From NCBI RefSeq assembly GCF_003148745.1, contig NZ_QGGU01000006.1, positions 237,198-301,197 on the forward strand: a stretch of 64,000 nucleotides of DNA, in the 5' to 3' direction. Of the stretch, positions 38,767 to 48,563 are shown piece after piece. Position 1 is the first letter of the stretch, and each line of letters starts with the position of its first letter. The notes beneath the pieces are model-generated. The model had not been told where the DNA came from, made no database searches, and saw only the letters and a list, made by a program, of their open reading frames with translations. The translations under genes were made by a program, and so were the position numbers. The DNA is from Pleionea mediterranea. Its GTDB lineage: Bacteria; Pseudomonadota; Gammaproteobacteria; Enterobacterales; Kangiellaceae.

Positions 38767-39339
38767 TTAGTGTCCCAGCCGCTCTTTGCGCAGCTTTTGC
38801 GATTGTAATCGGGTAATGTGTTTGACCAGTTCATCCTGATCGTGAGTATTAATATTGGTGAACTCAAGGGTTACATCAAACCCTTTATCTTTGGGTTCGC
38901 ACTGAATAACTTTAGTCTGACAGTAAAAACCATAACAGTCAGGGTAGAGTAATAGTTTTAAGTGCCAGTTCGAGTTCACCGGGTAGTCTTTACTGTCATG
39001 AAACTTTAAACCACTGCCACTGATATTAACTTGATGCAGTTTAAAATTATCTTTTAATTGATTCGCAATATAGCGTGACAGTAATTCAAATTTATCATTT
39101 TGAGTTTTAAAGTATTGTGCAATATCGCGGTGTTTATCCTGAATGCTGCGCATCAGTTGAACACTATCATTGTCCAGTTTTCGCAACTGATTAAGAATAA
39201 TAAATTCTTCCGGCAGGCTTGAGTCGAGCTGATCAACCGGCGACGTATCATTGCCCACTGGCGCTGACTGCGGTGTTAACTGCATGGTGACTTCATCTTC
39301 AATGCGAAAGAAGTCACGTCTTTCTTGATCAATACTCAT
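38767..39339 (-). CDS. PilZ domain-like protein
   Basis: The 190-residue protein starts MSIDQERRDFFRIEDEVTMQ, the N-terminal motif of a group of gammaproteobacterial PilZ proteins, and ends with a beta-barrel segment (QVNISGSGLKFHDSKDYPVN, then LLLYPDCYGFYCQTKVI). NISGSGL stands for the D/N-x-S-x-x-G of PilZ, but the RxxxR arm is not canonical, so c-di-GMP binding is uncertain. A middle segment (about 60 residues) is helical. Met at 39339 is preferred; the frame extends about 20 codons upstream without homology. The first gene of a two-gene operon. Confidence 0.72.
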   Translation of the reverse strand: MSIDQERRDFFRIEDEVTMQLTPQSAPVGNDTSPVDQLDSSLPEEFIILNQLRKLDNDSVQLMRSIQDKHRDIAQYFKTQNDKFELLSRYIANQLKDNFKLHQVNISGSGLKFHDSKDYPVNSNWHLKLLLYPDCYGFYCQTKVIQCEPKDKGFDVTLEFTNINTHDQDELVKHITRLQSQKLRKERLGH

Positions 39340-39564
39340 TTTTAAACAAAACCTTTGCGCTGTGTCAGGGTGGACGGTAGCATAGTGCGCTTTAGTCACT
39401 GAGCGGATACAGACTAAGCAGTCACACTAAACAGGACGGCCATAGAAACTGTTGTACACCCACTAAACAGTTCTATCAAACGCTCACGAAAGCAATTATT
39501 TAATATAATAGCTTAAAAAACTGTGATAACTTACTAAAAATTAGCGAGTTTTTAAATATTTCTT

Positions 39565-40815
39565 ATGAAGTTTCCCTTTTCCTGGTTTATTGGTCTTAGA
39601 TACACCCGCGCCAAACGAAAAAACCACTTTATCTCTTTTATTGCTCTGGCATCCATGTTGGGTATTGCGCTGGGCGTCATGGTGTTGATTACCGTAATGT
39701 CGGTGATGAATGGGTTTGAGCGAGAATTGAAAGAACGCATTTTGGGGACTGTGCCGCATATTATTGTGGGTGAGCGTGGTGATGGTGTTAAAGACTGGCA
39801 AGCCCTTGAACAACGCATTACAGAAGAGCCGACAGTAGTTGCTGTCTCTCCCTATATTGACTCCACAGCCATGTTTAAAAGCGCTTATGGCGGCACCGAA
39901 TACGGTATTTTACAAGGGATTATGCCGGATCGGGAAAAACAGGTGTCGGTGATTGAAGATTATATGGTTACAGGTTCCATCGACAGCCTTGCTGCTGGTG
40001 AATATGGCGTTGTCATAGGCACCGCCATGGCGAAAAATCTTGGTTTGTGGCAGGGCGATAAAATTACTGTGCTGGTGGTTGAGGGGTCAACGGTTTCCCC
40101 AGCGGGAATATCGCCCCGGTATCGCCGCTTTACCATTCAGGGGTTATTTGAAACCAAATCTGAGCTGGATTCACGAGTGGCGCTGATCCATATAGGGGAT
40201 GCCGCCAAGCTGTTACGTAAACAAGACACTGTAAGCGCCCTACGAATTAAAGTGGACGATGTACTGCGGGCGCATGTTACCTCAACCCGAATACGTGCCA
40301 TGTTGGGGCTCGATTACTGGGTCAGCGACTGGAATCGTACACAGGGCCCGTTATTCAGAGCGATCCAGATGGAAAAGAACATGATGTTTATTCTGCTAAC
40401 TCTGATTATAGCCGTCGCTGCATTTAATATTGTTTCCACCATGGTGATGGTGGTGACCGATAAACAGTCGGATATCGCCATTATGAGAACGTTGGGCGCA
40501 TCGCCCGCCACAGTAATGAAAGTGTTTATGGTTCAAGGCAGTGTCAATGGCGTATTTGGCACCATTTTAGGAGTAATTTCTGGTGTTGCACTGGCAACCA
40601 ATCTTCCGGATATCGTCGCCTGGGTTGAAACTCAGTTTGGCATAGCCATGGTGCCCGGTGATGTTTACTTTATTGGATTTTTACCCAGCGAGCTGCAATC
40701 TTCTGATGTGGTTAATATCACTCTGGCCGCATTAGGTATGAGTGTGCTGGCTACGCTATACCCGGCATGGCGGGCATCTAGAACTCGACCAGCGGAGGCT
40801 CTTAAATATGAATAA
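39565..40815 (+). CDS. lolC: lipoprotein-releasing ABC transporter permease, LolC/LolE (LolF-type)
   Basis: This permease extracts mature lipoproteins from the inner membrane and hands them to LolA. The 416-residue protein has WFIGLRYTRAKRKNHFISFI, a first helix, a MacB-like periplasmic domain (about residues 50-260), and three C-terminal helices with MRTLGASPATVMKVFMVQG. The segment STVSPAGISPRYRRF fits the LolA-binding Hook of LolC. Only one permease gene accompanies lolD here, so a homodimeric LolF arrangement is possible. The stop overlaps the lolD start by eight bases. Confidence 0.92.
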   Translation: MKFPFSWFIGLRYTRAKRKNHFISFIALASMLGIALGVMVLITVMSVMNGFERELKERILGTVPHIIVGERGDGVKDWQALEQRITEEPTVVAVSPYIDSTAMFKSAYGGTEYGILQGIMPDREKQVSVIEDYMVTGSIDSLAAGEYGVVIGTAMAKNLGLWQGDKITVLVVEGSTVSPAGISPRYRRFTIQGLFETKSELDSRVALIHIGDAAKLLRKQDTVSALRIKVDDVLRAHVTSTRIRAMLGLDYWVSDWNRTQGPLFRAIQMEKNMMFILLTLIIAVAAFNIVSTMVMVVTDKQSDIAIMRTLGASPATVMKVFMVQGSVNGVFGTILGVISGVALATNLPDIVAWVETQFGIAMVPGDVYFIGFLPSELQSSDVVNITLAALGMSVLATLYPAWRASRTRPAEALKYE

Positions 40816-41509
40816 TCAAACTGTATTGGAATGCCATAAACTCACCAAACATTACCTGGATGCGGGTCGAAAGGTTGAGGTTTTACGGGGCATCGATTTG
40901 CAAGTGGATGCCGGCGAGAGTCTGTCGATTATTGGTGCCTCTGGCTCAGGTAAAAGTACCTTACTGCATTTACTGGGTGGTCTGGATCAGGCCAGCTCGG
41001 GCGATGTAGTGATTATGGGAAAGAATATTCACCAGATGAACGCAGTGGAGCAAGGCAAGTGGCGTAATCATCATCTCGGTTTTATTTATCAGTTCCATCA
41101 TTTGCTGGCAGAGTTTAGTGCGCTGGAAAATGTTGCCATGCCGCTATTGATTCGGGGCATCAGCAAGTCTGATGCGCTTACGGCAGCCAAAGAAATGATA
41201 GGCAAGGTTGGTTTAAGCGAGCGGGTCAGTCACAAGCCTTCGGAGCTTTCGGGTGGAGAACGACAACGGATTGCTATTGCCCGGGCTTTGGTAACGAGGC
41301 CTGCCTGTATATTAGCCGATGAGCCAACCGGTAATCTGGATGAAGAAAACGCTGAAAAAGTTTATCAGCTAATGTTGGATTTAAATCGGGAGTTAAACAC
41401 CAGCTTAATCGTGGTGACGCACGATCGTACTTTGGCGAGTCGGGCATCGCGCCAGTTAACTATTGTTAATGGTCAAATAGAGTCCATTCCTCAACGGGAA
41501 ATTGCTTAA
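40808..41509 (+). CDS. lolD: lipoprotein-releasing ABC transporter ATPase LolD
   Basis: LolD powers lipoprotein release by LolC/E. The 233-residue ATPase has Walker [10 protein letters not shown], the Q-loop, the signature [15 protein letters not shown], Walker [13 protein letters not shown] and H-loop VVTHD. The LolD-typical [18 protein letters not shown] is present. ATG 40808 overlaps the permease stop and has GGAGG nine bases upstream; the in-frame extension from 40742 lies wholly inside the permease gene and is rejected. Confidence 0.97.
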   Translation: MNNQTVLECHKLTKHYLDAGRKVEVLRGIDLQVDAGESLSIIGASGSGKSTLLHLLGGLDQASSGDVVIMGKNIHQMNAVEQGKWRNHHLGFIYQFHHLLAEFSALENVAMPLLIRGISKSDALTAAKEMIGKVGLSERVSHKPSELSGGERQRIAIARALVTRPACILADEPTGNLDEENAEKVYQLMLDLNRELNTSLIVVTHDRTLASRASRQLTIVNGQIESIPQREIA

Positions 41510-41525
41510 AGCGGTACAGCAGTAA

Positions 41526-42053
41526 TTAATGGTTCGATTTACTGCGATCTAACGCACGTTGTTTCCACAGGTTAGCCACGTGTATACGCCAATAGATTCG
41601 AATGGCGGCATGGCCGAATATGGCTGCGATCAAACCGCACACCAGACAGCCAAGTAAAAACGGTTGCCAGATTTCGTGCAGGCTTGTTTCAAGCCAGTGC
41701 CAACTCAGTTCAAAGGCGAATTCTTCTTTGGGTCGAGGAAAGAACAGGCTACCAACGTAATAGGCAAAACCAAAGATAACGGGCATGGTGATTGGGTTTG
41801 TTATCCAGACCAGGGCGACTGAAAGCAACAGGTTGGCTCTAAACAGAATGGCTCCGCCAGCTGCAATCACCATTTGAAAAGGAACCGGGATAAACGCACA
41901 AAATAGCCCAAGTGAAAATGCGTGTGCGACCGAATAACGTGTCAGATGCCACAATTGCGGATCGTGCAGTGCTTTGCCAAAAATTTTTAAAAAGCGATTA
42001 TTTTTAACTGAAGCGGGATCGGGCAGAAATTTTTTGATCAGCTTTCGAGCCAT
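41526..42053 (-). CDS. DUF2062 inner-membrane protein
   Basis: The 175-residue protein has the DUF2062 pattern: a basic N-terminus, then YSVAHAFSLGLFCAFIPVPFQM, a hydrophobic hairpin with LSVALVWITNPITMPVIFGF, and a final helix. About three to four membrane helices are visible. The function is unknown; family members often lie near glycosyltransferase or lipid genes. It is convergent with lolD and divergent from comEC. Confidence 0.88.
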   Translation of the reverse strand: MARKLIKKFLPDPASVKNNRFLKIFGKALHDPQLWHLTRYSVAHAFSLGLFCAFIPVPFQMVIAAGGAILFRANLLLSVALVWITNPITMPVIFGFAYYVGSLFFPRPKEEFAFELSWHWLETSLHEIWQPFLLGCLVCGLIAAIFGHAAIRIYWRIHVANLWKQRALDRSKSNH

Positions 42054-42190
42054 AAGAAGTCTTAATTACAAAGAGGTAATAATTGAGCCATTGTAGCCTG
42101 CTCACAATGGACATATCTACCTTATCAGCGGAAAATTATTTTAATCTTTGTGGACTTTAATTGCTGAGCGGGCAATCCTTAACGGAATTT

Positions 42191-42210
42191 TTGTCATTAC
42201 AATGACAATG
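42191..42210. promoter_or_regulatory. palindrome with ACAATG repeats in the DUF2062-comEC gap
   Basis: TTGTCATTACAATGACAA (42191-42208) is a perfect palindrome. ACAATG also appears at 42199-42204, 42205-42210 and 42104-42109, with CATTGT at 42089-42094. It lies about 55 bp before comEC, a fitting place for an operator. Confidence 0.4.
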
Positions 42211-42263
42211 CATAAAGGATTAACACTCTCTTAATTGATTATTTGCGTAAACATGGAATCGTG

Positions 42264-44675
42264 ATGCGAATTTTTGCTTTAAGTTTTTTAGCAGGATGTT
42301 GTGGCCTCTGGCTGCAAACCCAGCTTATTAGTAACACTGTTCAGCTGTTATTAGCGACTGCTTTAATTATATTATTTTTTTCTGCATCATACTGTTGCCG
42401 TGTTCGAATGGGTATTATTGGATTGGCAGGTTGTTTAGCGGGCGTGCTATGGGCCAACTGGCATGCGAGTAATCAGCTGCAGTACCGGTTACCATTAAGC
42501 AAAGAACGGCTTTCGGTTGAATTGACCGGCAGTGTTTGTTCTATTCCTGAAATATCCGAACACCACGCCAGCTTTTTATTCTGTGTGGATGAATCGGCCT
42601 CGTCCAGATTACCAGAGTTCACTGAAAAACAATCATCTGATCGCTTACATTCTAAACCGTTAATGCCACGCAAGCTGTTGCTAAGTTGGTACTACCCTGA
42701 ACAGACTGTTGCACAAGGACAGCGCTGGTTACTGTCGCTAAAAGTAAAGTCACCGTACTCGAATATGGTTCCTGGAACCTTTGATTTTGAACGCTGGGCG
42801 TTAACCTCGGGTATTGATGGGACCGGTTATGTGGGTGAAGCCAGTTTACTAACGTCAATAGATAGCAGGTTTTCCTATGATCGTTTAAGAGTATCCTTGA
42901 TCGAGCAACTGCAACAAGTGGTTTCGAGCAGTGATTATTCCGGGTGGCATTTGTCACTGATGGTGGGCTACCGCTCCTTATTGAGTGAGCAGCAGTTTGA
43001 TATGTTAAAGCAATCCGGCACCGCGCATTTGATTGCGATTTCGGGGTTGCATGTTGGGTTGGTCTTTTTATGGAGCTTTTGGATACTAAGCTGGCTTTGG
43101 CGTCGCAGTCGCAGGCTTTGTTTATGGTTACCTGCCCATAGCTTTGCCATGGTTATGGCGCTTGTTATCACCACGTTTTTTTCATTATTTGCCGGTTTTG
43201 AGTTGCCTACACAACGTGCGTTAATTGCTTTATTAATTTTAGTCTTAAGCCGGATATTTTTAGTCAAGTGGTCCAGCCTTAGTTTATTAAGTTTAACCAT
43301 TATGGCGCTTTTAGTGTGGCAACCGCTAAGCGTATTGCAGGAAGGATTCTGGCTGTCATTAAGCGCCATCAGTATTATTTACTGGGTTGCGGGAGGGCAA
43401 TCAAGCCGAGGATTATTGTTCTGGGTGAAGCTACAGCTGTTTTTATCTTTAGGTATGGCTACTTTATCGGCTGTATTATTTGGCAGTTTTAGTCTTAATG
43501 CTGTACTGGCAAACTTGATTGCGATCCCATTGGTGAGTTTTATTATTTTGCCGCTGGACTTACTCGCTTATGTTGCGATTTTTGTATCGCCAACGCTTGC
43601 GAGCTTAATTATTCATCTGAACGATTATTTTATAGCGGGCTTAACCCATTGGTTGTCATTTCTAAACGAACAAGTTAAAGCCGTTGCCGTGAGTCAGTTA
43701 ATGATTATGATAATTGGCATCTTGGTGTTGATGAGTTTTTTCTGGTTTTATTTTCGTCAAGGATTTTTAGCTTTACTGTTGGTGGTCAATGGCTTTGTTA
43801 TTGTCAGTTTTCTGATAGTGAGTCGCGAACCGTCATTGATCAATACATTAGATACAAACACGTCTGCATTAAATCCTATCAACATAAAAATGCCTGTATT
43901 GAAAGTGTATTTTTTAGACATAGGCCAAGGATTGAGTGTGGTGGCAAACTGGCAAGATCGCTGGCTGGTGTATGATACCGGATTCGCCAATGAAGCGGTG
44001 AATGCTGCTAAATCGAGCTTATTACCTTTTTTAAACTATCTTGGTGTTAAGCAACTCGACTGGTTGATTGTGAGTCATAACGATGCCGATCATATAGGTG
44101 GGTTGCCTTATCTGTTGCAACATATGCCGGTTAATCAATTAATTCTTGGTGAAGATTCAGCGGATCAAGTGGGTAATTGTCATACAACTGCTTTTAAGGA
44201 TAAGGGAGTATTATTGGAATGGTTTTCTGCTAATACATCTGAAAATTTGTCCAAAATATTTTCTAGAAACAATGCTTCCTGTCTGGTTAAAATAACGGTT
44301 AAAGATCGTTCAATATTATTAACCGGTGATATTGAGCGAGTGGCAGAAATGCGACTGTTGGATCAGAGTCCAGAGCGGCTTAAAGCGAATGTGGTATTAA
44401 TGCCGCATCATGGCAGTAAAACATCTTCCAGCTGGTCGTTTGTTGCGCAAACCGGTGCAGAATACGCCATCGCCAGTGCCGCTTATTTAAATCGCTTTAA
44501 TCATCCCTCAGACGAGGTCGAGCAGCGTTATCAGACGTTACAGATTAAAACCTACACCACCTGGCGCAGTGGCTTAATAACCCTGATCATTGATAACTCA
44601 GGCGCATTAACTTTAAAACAGTATCGACCGCTTCACAAACGCTTCTGGAACCATTCATCTATCAGCAGAATTTAG
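42264..44675 (+). CDS. comEC: DNA internalisation competence protein ComEC/Rec2
   Basis: ComEC forms the inner-membrane channel for single-stranded DNA in natural transformation. The 803-residue protein has an N-terminal membrane and DUF4131 region, a Competence domain with HLIAISGLHVGLVFLWSFW, a multi-helix bundle, and a C-terminal metallo-beta-lactamase domain: FLDIGQGLS, VYDTGF, SHNDADHIGGLP, LLTGDIE and MPHHGSKTSS. ATG 42264 is chosen over a TTG at 42243 because GGAA lies just before it. Together with the type IV pilin operon, this suggests the organism may be naturally competent. Next comes exbB. Confidence 0.94.
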   Translation: MRIFALSFLAGCCGLWLQTQLISNTVQLLLATALIILFFSASYCCRVRMGIIGLAGCLAGVLWANWHASNQLQYRLPLSKERLSVELTGSVCSIPEISEHHASFLFCVDESASSRLPEFTEKQSSDRLHSKPLMPRKLLLSWYYPEQTVAQGQRWLLSLKVKSPYSNMVPGTFDFERWALTSGIDGTGYVGEASLLTSIDSRFSYDRLRVSLIEQLQQVVSSSDYSGWHLSLMVGYRSLLSEQQFDMLKQSGTAHLIAISGLHVGLVFLWSFWILSWLWRRSRRLCLWLPAHSFAMVMALVITTFFSLFAGFELPTQRALIALLILVLSRIFLVKWSSLSLLSLTIMALLVWQPLSVLQEGFWLSLSAISIIYWVAGGQSSRGLLFWVKLQLFLSLGMATLSAVLFGSFSLNAVLANLIAIPLVSFIILPLDLLAYVAIFVSPTLASLIIHLNDYFIAGLTHWLSFLNEQVKAVAVSQLMIMIIGILVLMSFFWFYFRQGFLALLLVVNGFVIVSFLIVSREPSLINTLDTNTSALNPINIKMPVLKVYFLDIGQGLSVVANWQDRWLVYDTGFANEAVNAAKSSLLPFLNYLGVKQLDWLIVSHNDADHIGGLPYLLQHMPVNQLILGEDSADQVGNCHTTAFKDKGVLLEWFSANTSENLSKIFSRNNASCLVKITVKDRSILLTGDIERVAEMRLLDQSPERLKANVVLMPHHGSKTSSSWSFVAQTGAEYAIASAAYLNRFNHPSDEVEQRYQTLQIKTYTTWRSGLITLIIDNSGALTLKQYRPLHKRFWNHSSISRI

Positions 44676-44724
44676 CCTGATTATGTGATAAATTAGCCGC
44701 ATTCAAGAATTTGGAGTTTAAACC

Positions 44725-45348
44725 GTGTTATTTGATGTCATTAAAAATGGTGGCTTTGTTATTTGGCCGATAGTTATTTGCTCGGTGATCGCACTGATTA
44801 TTTGCATAGAGCGCTTTTGGACACTTCGAAAGTCTCGCATTACCCCAAAACATCTGGTTGCTCAGGTTTGGGGCTGGATAAAAAATAATCAGCTGGATAA
44901 GAAGAAATTAAAATCCCTGAAAGAGTCTTCTCCTCTGGGGGAAATTTTGGCCGCTGGTATTGTTAACCATTCTCATGGCCGTGAAACCATGAAAGAAGCG
45001 ATACGCGATTCTGGCCGCCAGGTTGTGGTTAACCTTGATCGTTTTTTAAATACACTCGGTACTATTGCCGTTATTACGCCACTGTTAGGTTTGCTGGGTA
45101 CGGTTATCGGTATGATCAAAGTCTTTACAGTCATCACCATGCAAGGGGTTGGTGATGCCAGTGCATTAGCCGGCGGTATTTCAGAGGCGTTATTGACCAC
45201 CGCGGCCGGTTTAACGGTAGCTATTCCGGCGTTAATTTTTCATCGCTACTTTGAGCGCAAAGTGGATGAGTTAGTGGTCATTATGGAAGAAGAAGCTTTA
45301 AAAATGGTCGAGGTGTTGCATGGTGAACGCGACACTTTGGATAAATAA
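44725..45348 (+). CDS. exbB: MotA/TolQ/ExbB proton channel family protein
   Basis: ExbB forms the pentameric proton channel that, with ExbD, energises outer-membrane or periplasmic processes. The 207-residue protein has three helices, including TIAVITPLLGLLGTVIGMIK and LTTAAGLTVAIPALIFHRYF, both typical of ExbB/TolQ. The start is GTG 44725 with GGAG upstream. exbD follows after 10 bp and msbA after it. This exbB-exbD-msbA-lpxK order is frequent in gammaproteobacteria, though the partner TonB is not in the window. Confidence 0.93.
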   Translation: MLFDVIKNGGFVIWPIVICSVIALIICIERFWTLRKSRITPKHLVAQVWGWIKNNQLDKKKLKSLKESSPLGEILAAGIVNHSHGRETMKEAIRDSGRQVVVNLDRFLNTLGTIAVITPLLGLLGTVIGMIKVFTVITMQGVGDASALAGGISEALLTTAAGLTVAIPALIFHRYFERKVDELVVIMEEEALKMVEVLHGERDTLDK

Positions 45349-45358
45349 GGGCTGAACA

Positions 45359-45775
45359 GTGTTTCATAATCGTCGTAAACAAGAAGTCTCGGTTAACCTG
45401 ACGCCATTGATTGATGTGGTGTTTTTGTTGTTGATCTTTTTTATGGTGTCGACAAGTTTTAATCGAGAAACGCAAATAAAACTGGAATTGCCAGAAGCAA
45501 GTGGCGATCCTTTAGAAACCACTCCGGAACTTATCGAAATCAGTGTCGACAGTGAAGGGCGTTATTTTGTAAATGCAAAACCCATCGTTAATACTCAACT
45601 CGAAACCCTTATGAAGGCCATCAATATTGTCAGTAAAGGCAATAAAGATTTACCTGTGGTGATCAGTGCCGATTCTAAAGCGCCTTATCAAGCAGTGGTA
45701 ACTGCTATGGATGCGTCGAGAAAAACCGGCTATTACAATTTTACAATGGCCACTCGTAAGCCGGGGAATCAATAA
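45359..45775 (+). CDS. exbD: ExbD/TolR family biopolymer transport protein
   Basis: ExbD sits inside the ExbB channel and carries the proton-accepting Asp. The 138-residue protein has NLTPLIDVVFLLLIFFMVST near the N-terminus with Asp19 in the membrane helix, then the periplasmic peptidoglycan-binding domain. The start is GTG 45359, with AAGGG upstream. Its stop is three bases before the msbA start, so the two are probably coupled. Confidence 0.95.
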   Translation: MFHNRRKQEVSVNLTPLIDVVFLLLIFFMVSTSFNRETQIKLELPEASGDPLETTPELIEISVDSEGRYFVNAKPIVNTQLETLMKAINIVSKGNKDLPVVISADSKAPYQAVVTAMDASRKTGYYNFTMATRKPGNQ

Positions 45776-45778
45776 ACT

Positions 45779-47515
45779 ATGGCTCAGCAATCCGGTTGGC
45801 AAATTTATAAACGATTGCTGTCCTATGCGGCTCGTTTTTGGCCGATGTATCTGGCTGCACTGATCAGCACTATTTTATACGCCATAATTGAGACAGAACT
45901 CGTTGCCGGTTTTCAATACGTTATTGATGATGCTCTTATAGAAAAAGACATCGAGTTTTTAAATCAATTGCCGTTTATTATTGTTATCGCCGTGCTGTTT
46001 TTAGGCATTGCCAGTTTTCTTTCGGTGTATTGTTTTGAATGGATCGGTCGAAAAATTGTGCAGGTGTTGCGGGTTGAAGTATTTAGAAAATATTTAAAGT
46101 TACCCATTGCCTATTTTGATAAAGAATACTCGGGTGATCTGGTATCAAAAATTACCTTTAATGCTGAAACCGTTACTCAGGCAGCAACACAAGCTATTTC
46201 AAATATTTTACGCAGTGGCGGAATTATTATTTATGCGCTGGTAAAAATGATGATGATCAGCTGGAGCTTAACGCTGTTCTATTTGATTGCCGCACCAGTA
46301 ATTGCTCTGGTGGTTAATGCCGCAGCCAAACGGTTCCGCAAAATATCCCATCGTATTCAGGACAGTATGGGGCAGGTTACTCAACTGTCTCAAGAAGCCG
46401 TTGAAGGTGTTAAGGTTATAAAGACCTACGGTGGCCATGATTACGAAAATGAACAGTTTTCAGATGCCGCTTCAAATAACTTTCGTCAATCGCTTAAGCT
46501 GACAGCAACCAAAGCCTTTAGTTCGGCACTGGTTCAATTTATTGCCGCAGCAGGGCTTGCGTTTGTATTTTGGATTGCTATTAAGCAATACCTCAACGGT
46601 GAGTTTTCAGCTGGGCAATTCGTAGCTTTTTTCATGTTGATTATGTACATCATGAAGCCGTTAAAAGATTTATCGAATGTAAACAGTGTGTTGCAAAGAG
46701 GTATTGCGGGTGCTGACAGTTTATTCCAGATTTTGGATGAACAGGAAGAAGTCGATAAGGGAACCATTACTCTGGATAAAGCCAAAGGCGCAATTACTTT
46801 TGATTCTGTAACTTTTTCTTATGATCAAAGCAAAACCATACTGAAAGATTTTTCATTGCAGATTAATCCGGGTGAAACAGTTGCACTAGTTGGCCCATCT
46901 GGCAGTGGTAAATCTACTGTTACCAACCTACTGTTAAAGTTTTATCACCCTGATTCAGGCCGTATTTCACTCGATGGTAAAGATATTGAGTCCATTACGG
47001 TTCATTCTTTGCGACAACAATTTGCATACGTGTCTCAGCAAATCGTTTTATTTAACGACTCGGTCAAAGCAAACATTGCCTATGGTGAGTTAAAGTTTAA
47101 ACCAACGGATGACTTGGCGGACGCTATTGAACATGCGTATTTATCTGAAGTGGTTGATTCATTAGAAGACGGTCTTTCCACCAATGTAGGTAATGCGGGT
47201 GCGCGATTATCCGGTGGCCAGCGTCAACGTATCGCTATTGCCAGAGCCTTATTAAAGAATGCACCCATTTTAATAATGGATGAAGCTACATCAGCATTGG
47301 ATAATGAATCAGAGAAAAAAATTCAGCAAGCACTGGATTATTTAATGCAGGGCCGTACCACCATAGTAATCGCACATCGCTTATCGACCATTGAAAGTGC
47401 CGATAAAATTATTGTGATGAAAGAAGGGCAGATTGCTGAGCAGGGTACTCACAGTGAGTTACTCGAAAAGCAGGGTGAGTACCATAAGCTTTATCAGATG
47501 CAGTTTTCAGAGTAA
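45779..47515 (+). CDS. msbA: lipid A export ATP-binding/permease protein MsbA
   Basis: MsbA flips core-lipid A across the inner membrane. The 578-residue half-transporter has six helices in the first 320 residues and an ABC domain with Walker A GPSGSGKST, YVSQQIVLFNDSVKANIAYG (MsbA Q-loop and following segment), the signature [15 protein letters not shown], Walker B ILIMDEATSALD and the H-loop IAHRLST. The gene directly precedes lpxK, the standard pairing. Confidence 0.96.
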   Translation: MAQQSGWQIYKRLLSYAARFWPMYLAALISTILYAIIETELVAGFQYVIDDALIEKDIEFLNQLPFIIVIAVLFLGIASFLSVYCFEWIGRKIVQVLRVEVFRKYLKLPIAYFDKEYSGDLVSKITFNAETVTQAATQAISNILRSGGIIIYALVKMMMISWSLTLFYLIAAPVIALVVNAAAKRFRKISHRIQDSMGQVTQLSQEAVEGVKVIKTYGGHDYENEQFSDAASNNFRQSLKLTATKAFSSALVQFIAAAGLAFVFWIAIKQYLNGEFSAGQFVAFFMLIMYIMKPLKDLSNVNSVLQRGIAGADSLFQILDEQEEVDKGTITLDKAKGAITFDSVTFSYDQSKTILKDFSLQINPGETVALVGPSGSGKSTVTNLLLKFYHPDSGRISLDGKDIESITVHSLRQQFAYVSQQIVLFNDSVKANIAYGELKFKPTDDLADAIEHAYLSEVVDSLEDGLSTNVGNAGARLSGGQRQRIAIARALLKNAPILIMDEATSALDNESEKKIQQALDYLMQGRTTIVIAHRLSTIESADKIIVMKEGQIAEQGTHSELLEKQGEYHKLYQMQFSE

Positions 47516-47531
47516 GTGCTAGTTCAATAGT

Positions 47532-48563
47532 ATGCAAAAAATTATCGAAGGATTCTGGTACCGCGACTCTTTGCTAAAGTGGTTGCTTTGGCCAGTTCAT
47601 CTATTCATGTGCCTACTGTATGGATTGCGCCGGCTTTTATATCGGGCAAAACTGTTTCAACAAAAAGCCAGTAAGACACCTGTTGTTGTTGTGGGTAACA
47701 TTACACTTGGTGGAACCGGTAAAACACCTTTTATTAACTGGCTGGTGAGAGCGCTTCAGGATAAATCATTATCGGTTGTCGTCATCAGTCGAGGTTACGG
47801 TGGTACTGCTCAAAACTTCCCTCTCACTGTTACTGATTCTGTCGATGTGAATATATGCGGTGATGAACCAAAGATGCTGCAACAAAGTCTAAACATTCCT
47901 GTGATTGTTGATCCCGAGCGTTCACGTGCGGTAGATTTTGCTATCACACAGTTTCAACCCGATGTAATCGTCAGTGATGATGGTTTGCAACATTATAAAA
48001 TGGCTCGTAATTTTGAAATCTGTATTGTTGATGGATTACGACAGTTTGGTAATCAATTTATGATGCCGGCAGGGCCATTAAGAGAACCATTGTCACGCTT
48101 GAAACAATGTGATCTGATTATCACGAATACTTCCGCAAAAGATATACCGGAAAAAGAATCTCAACCACAGTTTTCTACTCAAGCGATTTCGCTGGTTAAT
48201 ATTAAATCTAATGAAGCAGTACAAGTTTCTTTAGATCGAGCTGCTAGGCCATTTAAAAGCTGTAATGCGGTATGCGGTATTGGCAATCCAGATAAGTTTC
48301 GTCAGACATTGATACAAAATGATTTCGACTTTGACTTTTTCAGTTTTCCCGATCATTATCATTTTAAACAGTCGGACTTCTCAGACTTTGCTGAGCAAGC
48401 CGTTTTAATGACCGAAAAAGATGCAATTAAATGTAAGTCTTTTGCGAAAGAGAATTGGTGGTTTTTGAAAATTGATACCGTACCAAACGCTGCGTTAATT
48501 CAAGCCATAAATAAGCTGAGCGCACGTTTATTGGAGATTAAACATGAACAAAGCCTTGATTGA
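47532..48563 (+). CDS. lpxK: tetraacyldisaccharide 4'-kinase
   Basis: LpxK phosphorylates the 4'-position of the lipid A disaccharide, at the cytoplasmic face of the inner membrane. The 343-residue protein has an N-terminal membrane-associated helix, the P-loop GNITLGGTGKTPF (residues about 56-68), SRGYGG, CGDEP and DDGLQHY, the conserved catalytic segments. Its last 20 bases overlap the next gene, ycaR. Confidence 0.96.
   Translation: MQKIIEGFWYRDSLLKWLLWPVHLFMCLLYGLRRLLYRAKLFQQKASKTPVVVVGNITLGGTGKTPFINWLVRALQDKSLSVVVISRGYGGTAQNFPLTVTDSVDVNICGDEPKMLQQSLNIPVIVDPERSRAVDFAITQFQPDVIVSDDGLQHYKMARNFEICIVDGLRQFGNQFMMPAGPLREPLSRLKQCDLIITNTSAKDIPEKESQPQFSTQAISLVNIKSNEAVQVSLDRAARPFKSCNAVCGIGNPDKFRQTLIQNDFDFDFFSFPDHYHFKQSDFSDFAEQAVLMTEKDAIKCKSFAKENWWFLKIDTVPNAALIQAINKLSARLLEIKHEQSLD

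Noticed and set aside
39340..39399. Longer start for the PilZ-like gene
   Set aside because: The extra 20 residues have no similarity, while MSIDQERRDFFRI matches the usual family N-terminus.
40742..40807. In-frame N-terminal extension of lolD
   Set aside because: Lies inside the permease gene, lacks homology, and a good ribosome site precedes ATG 40808.
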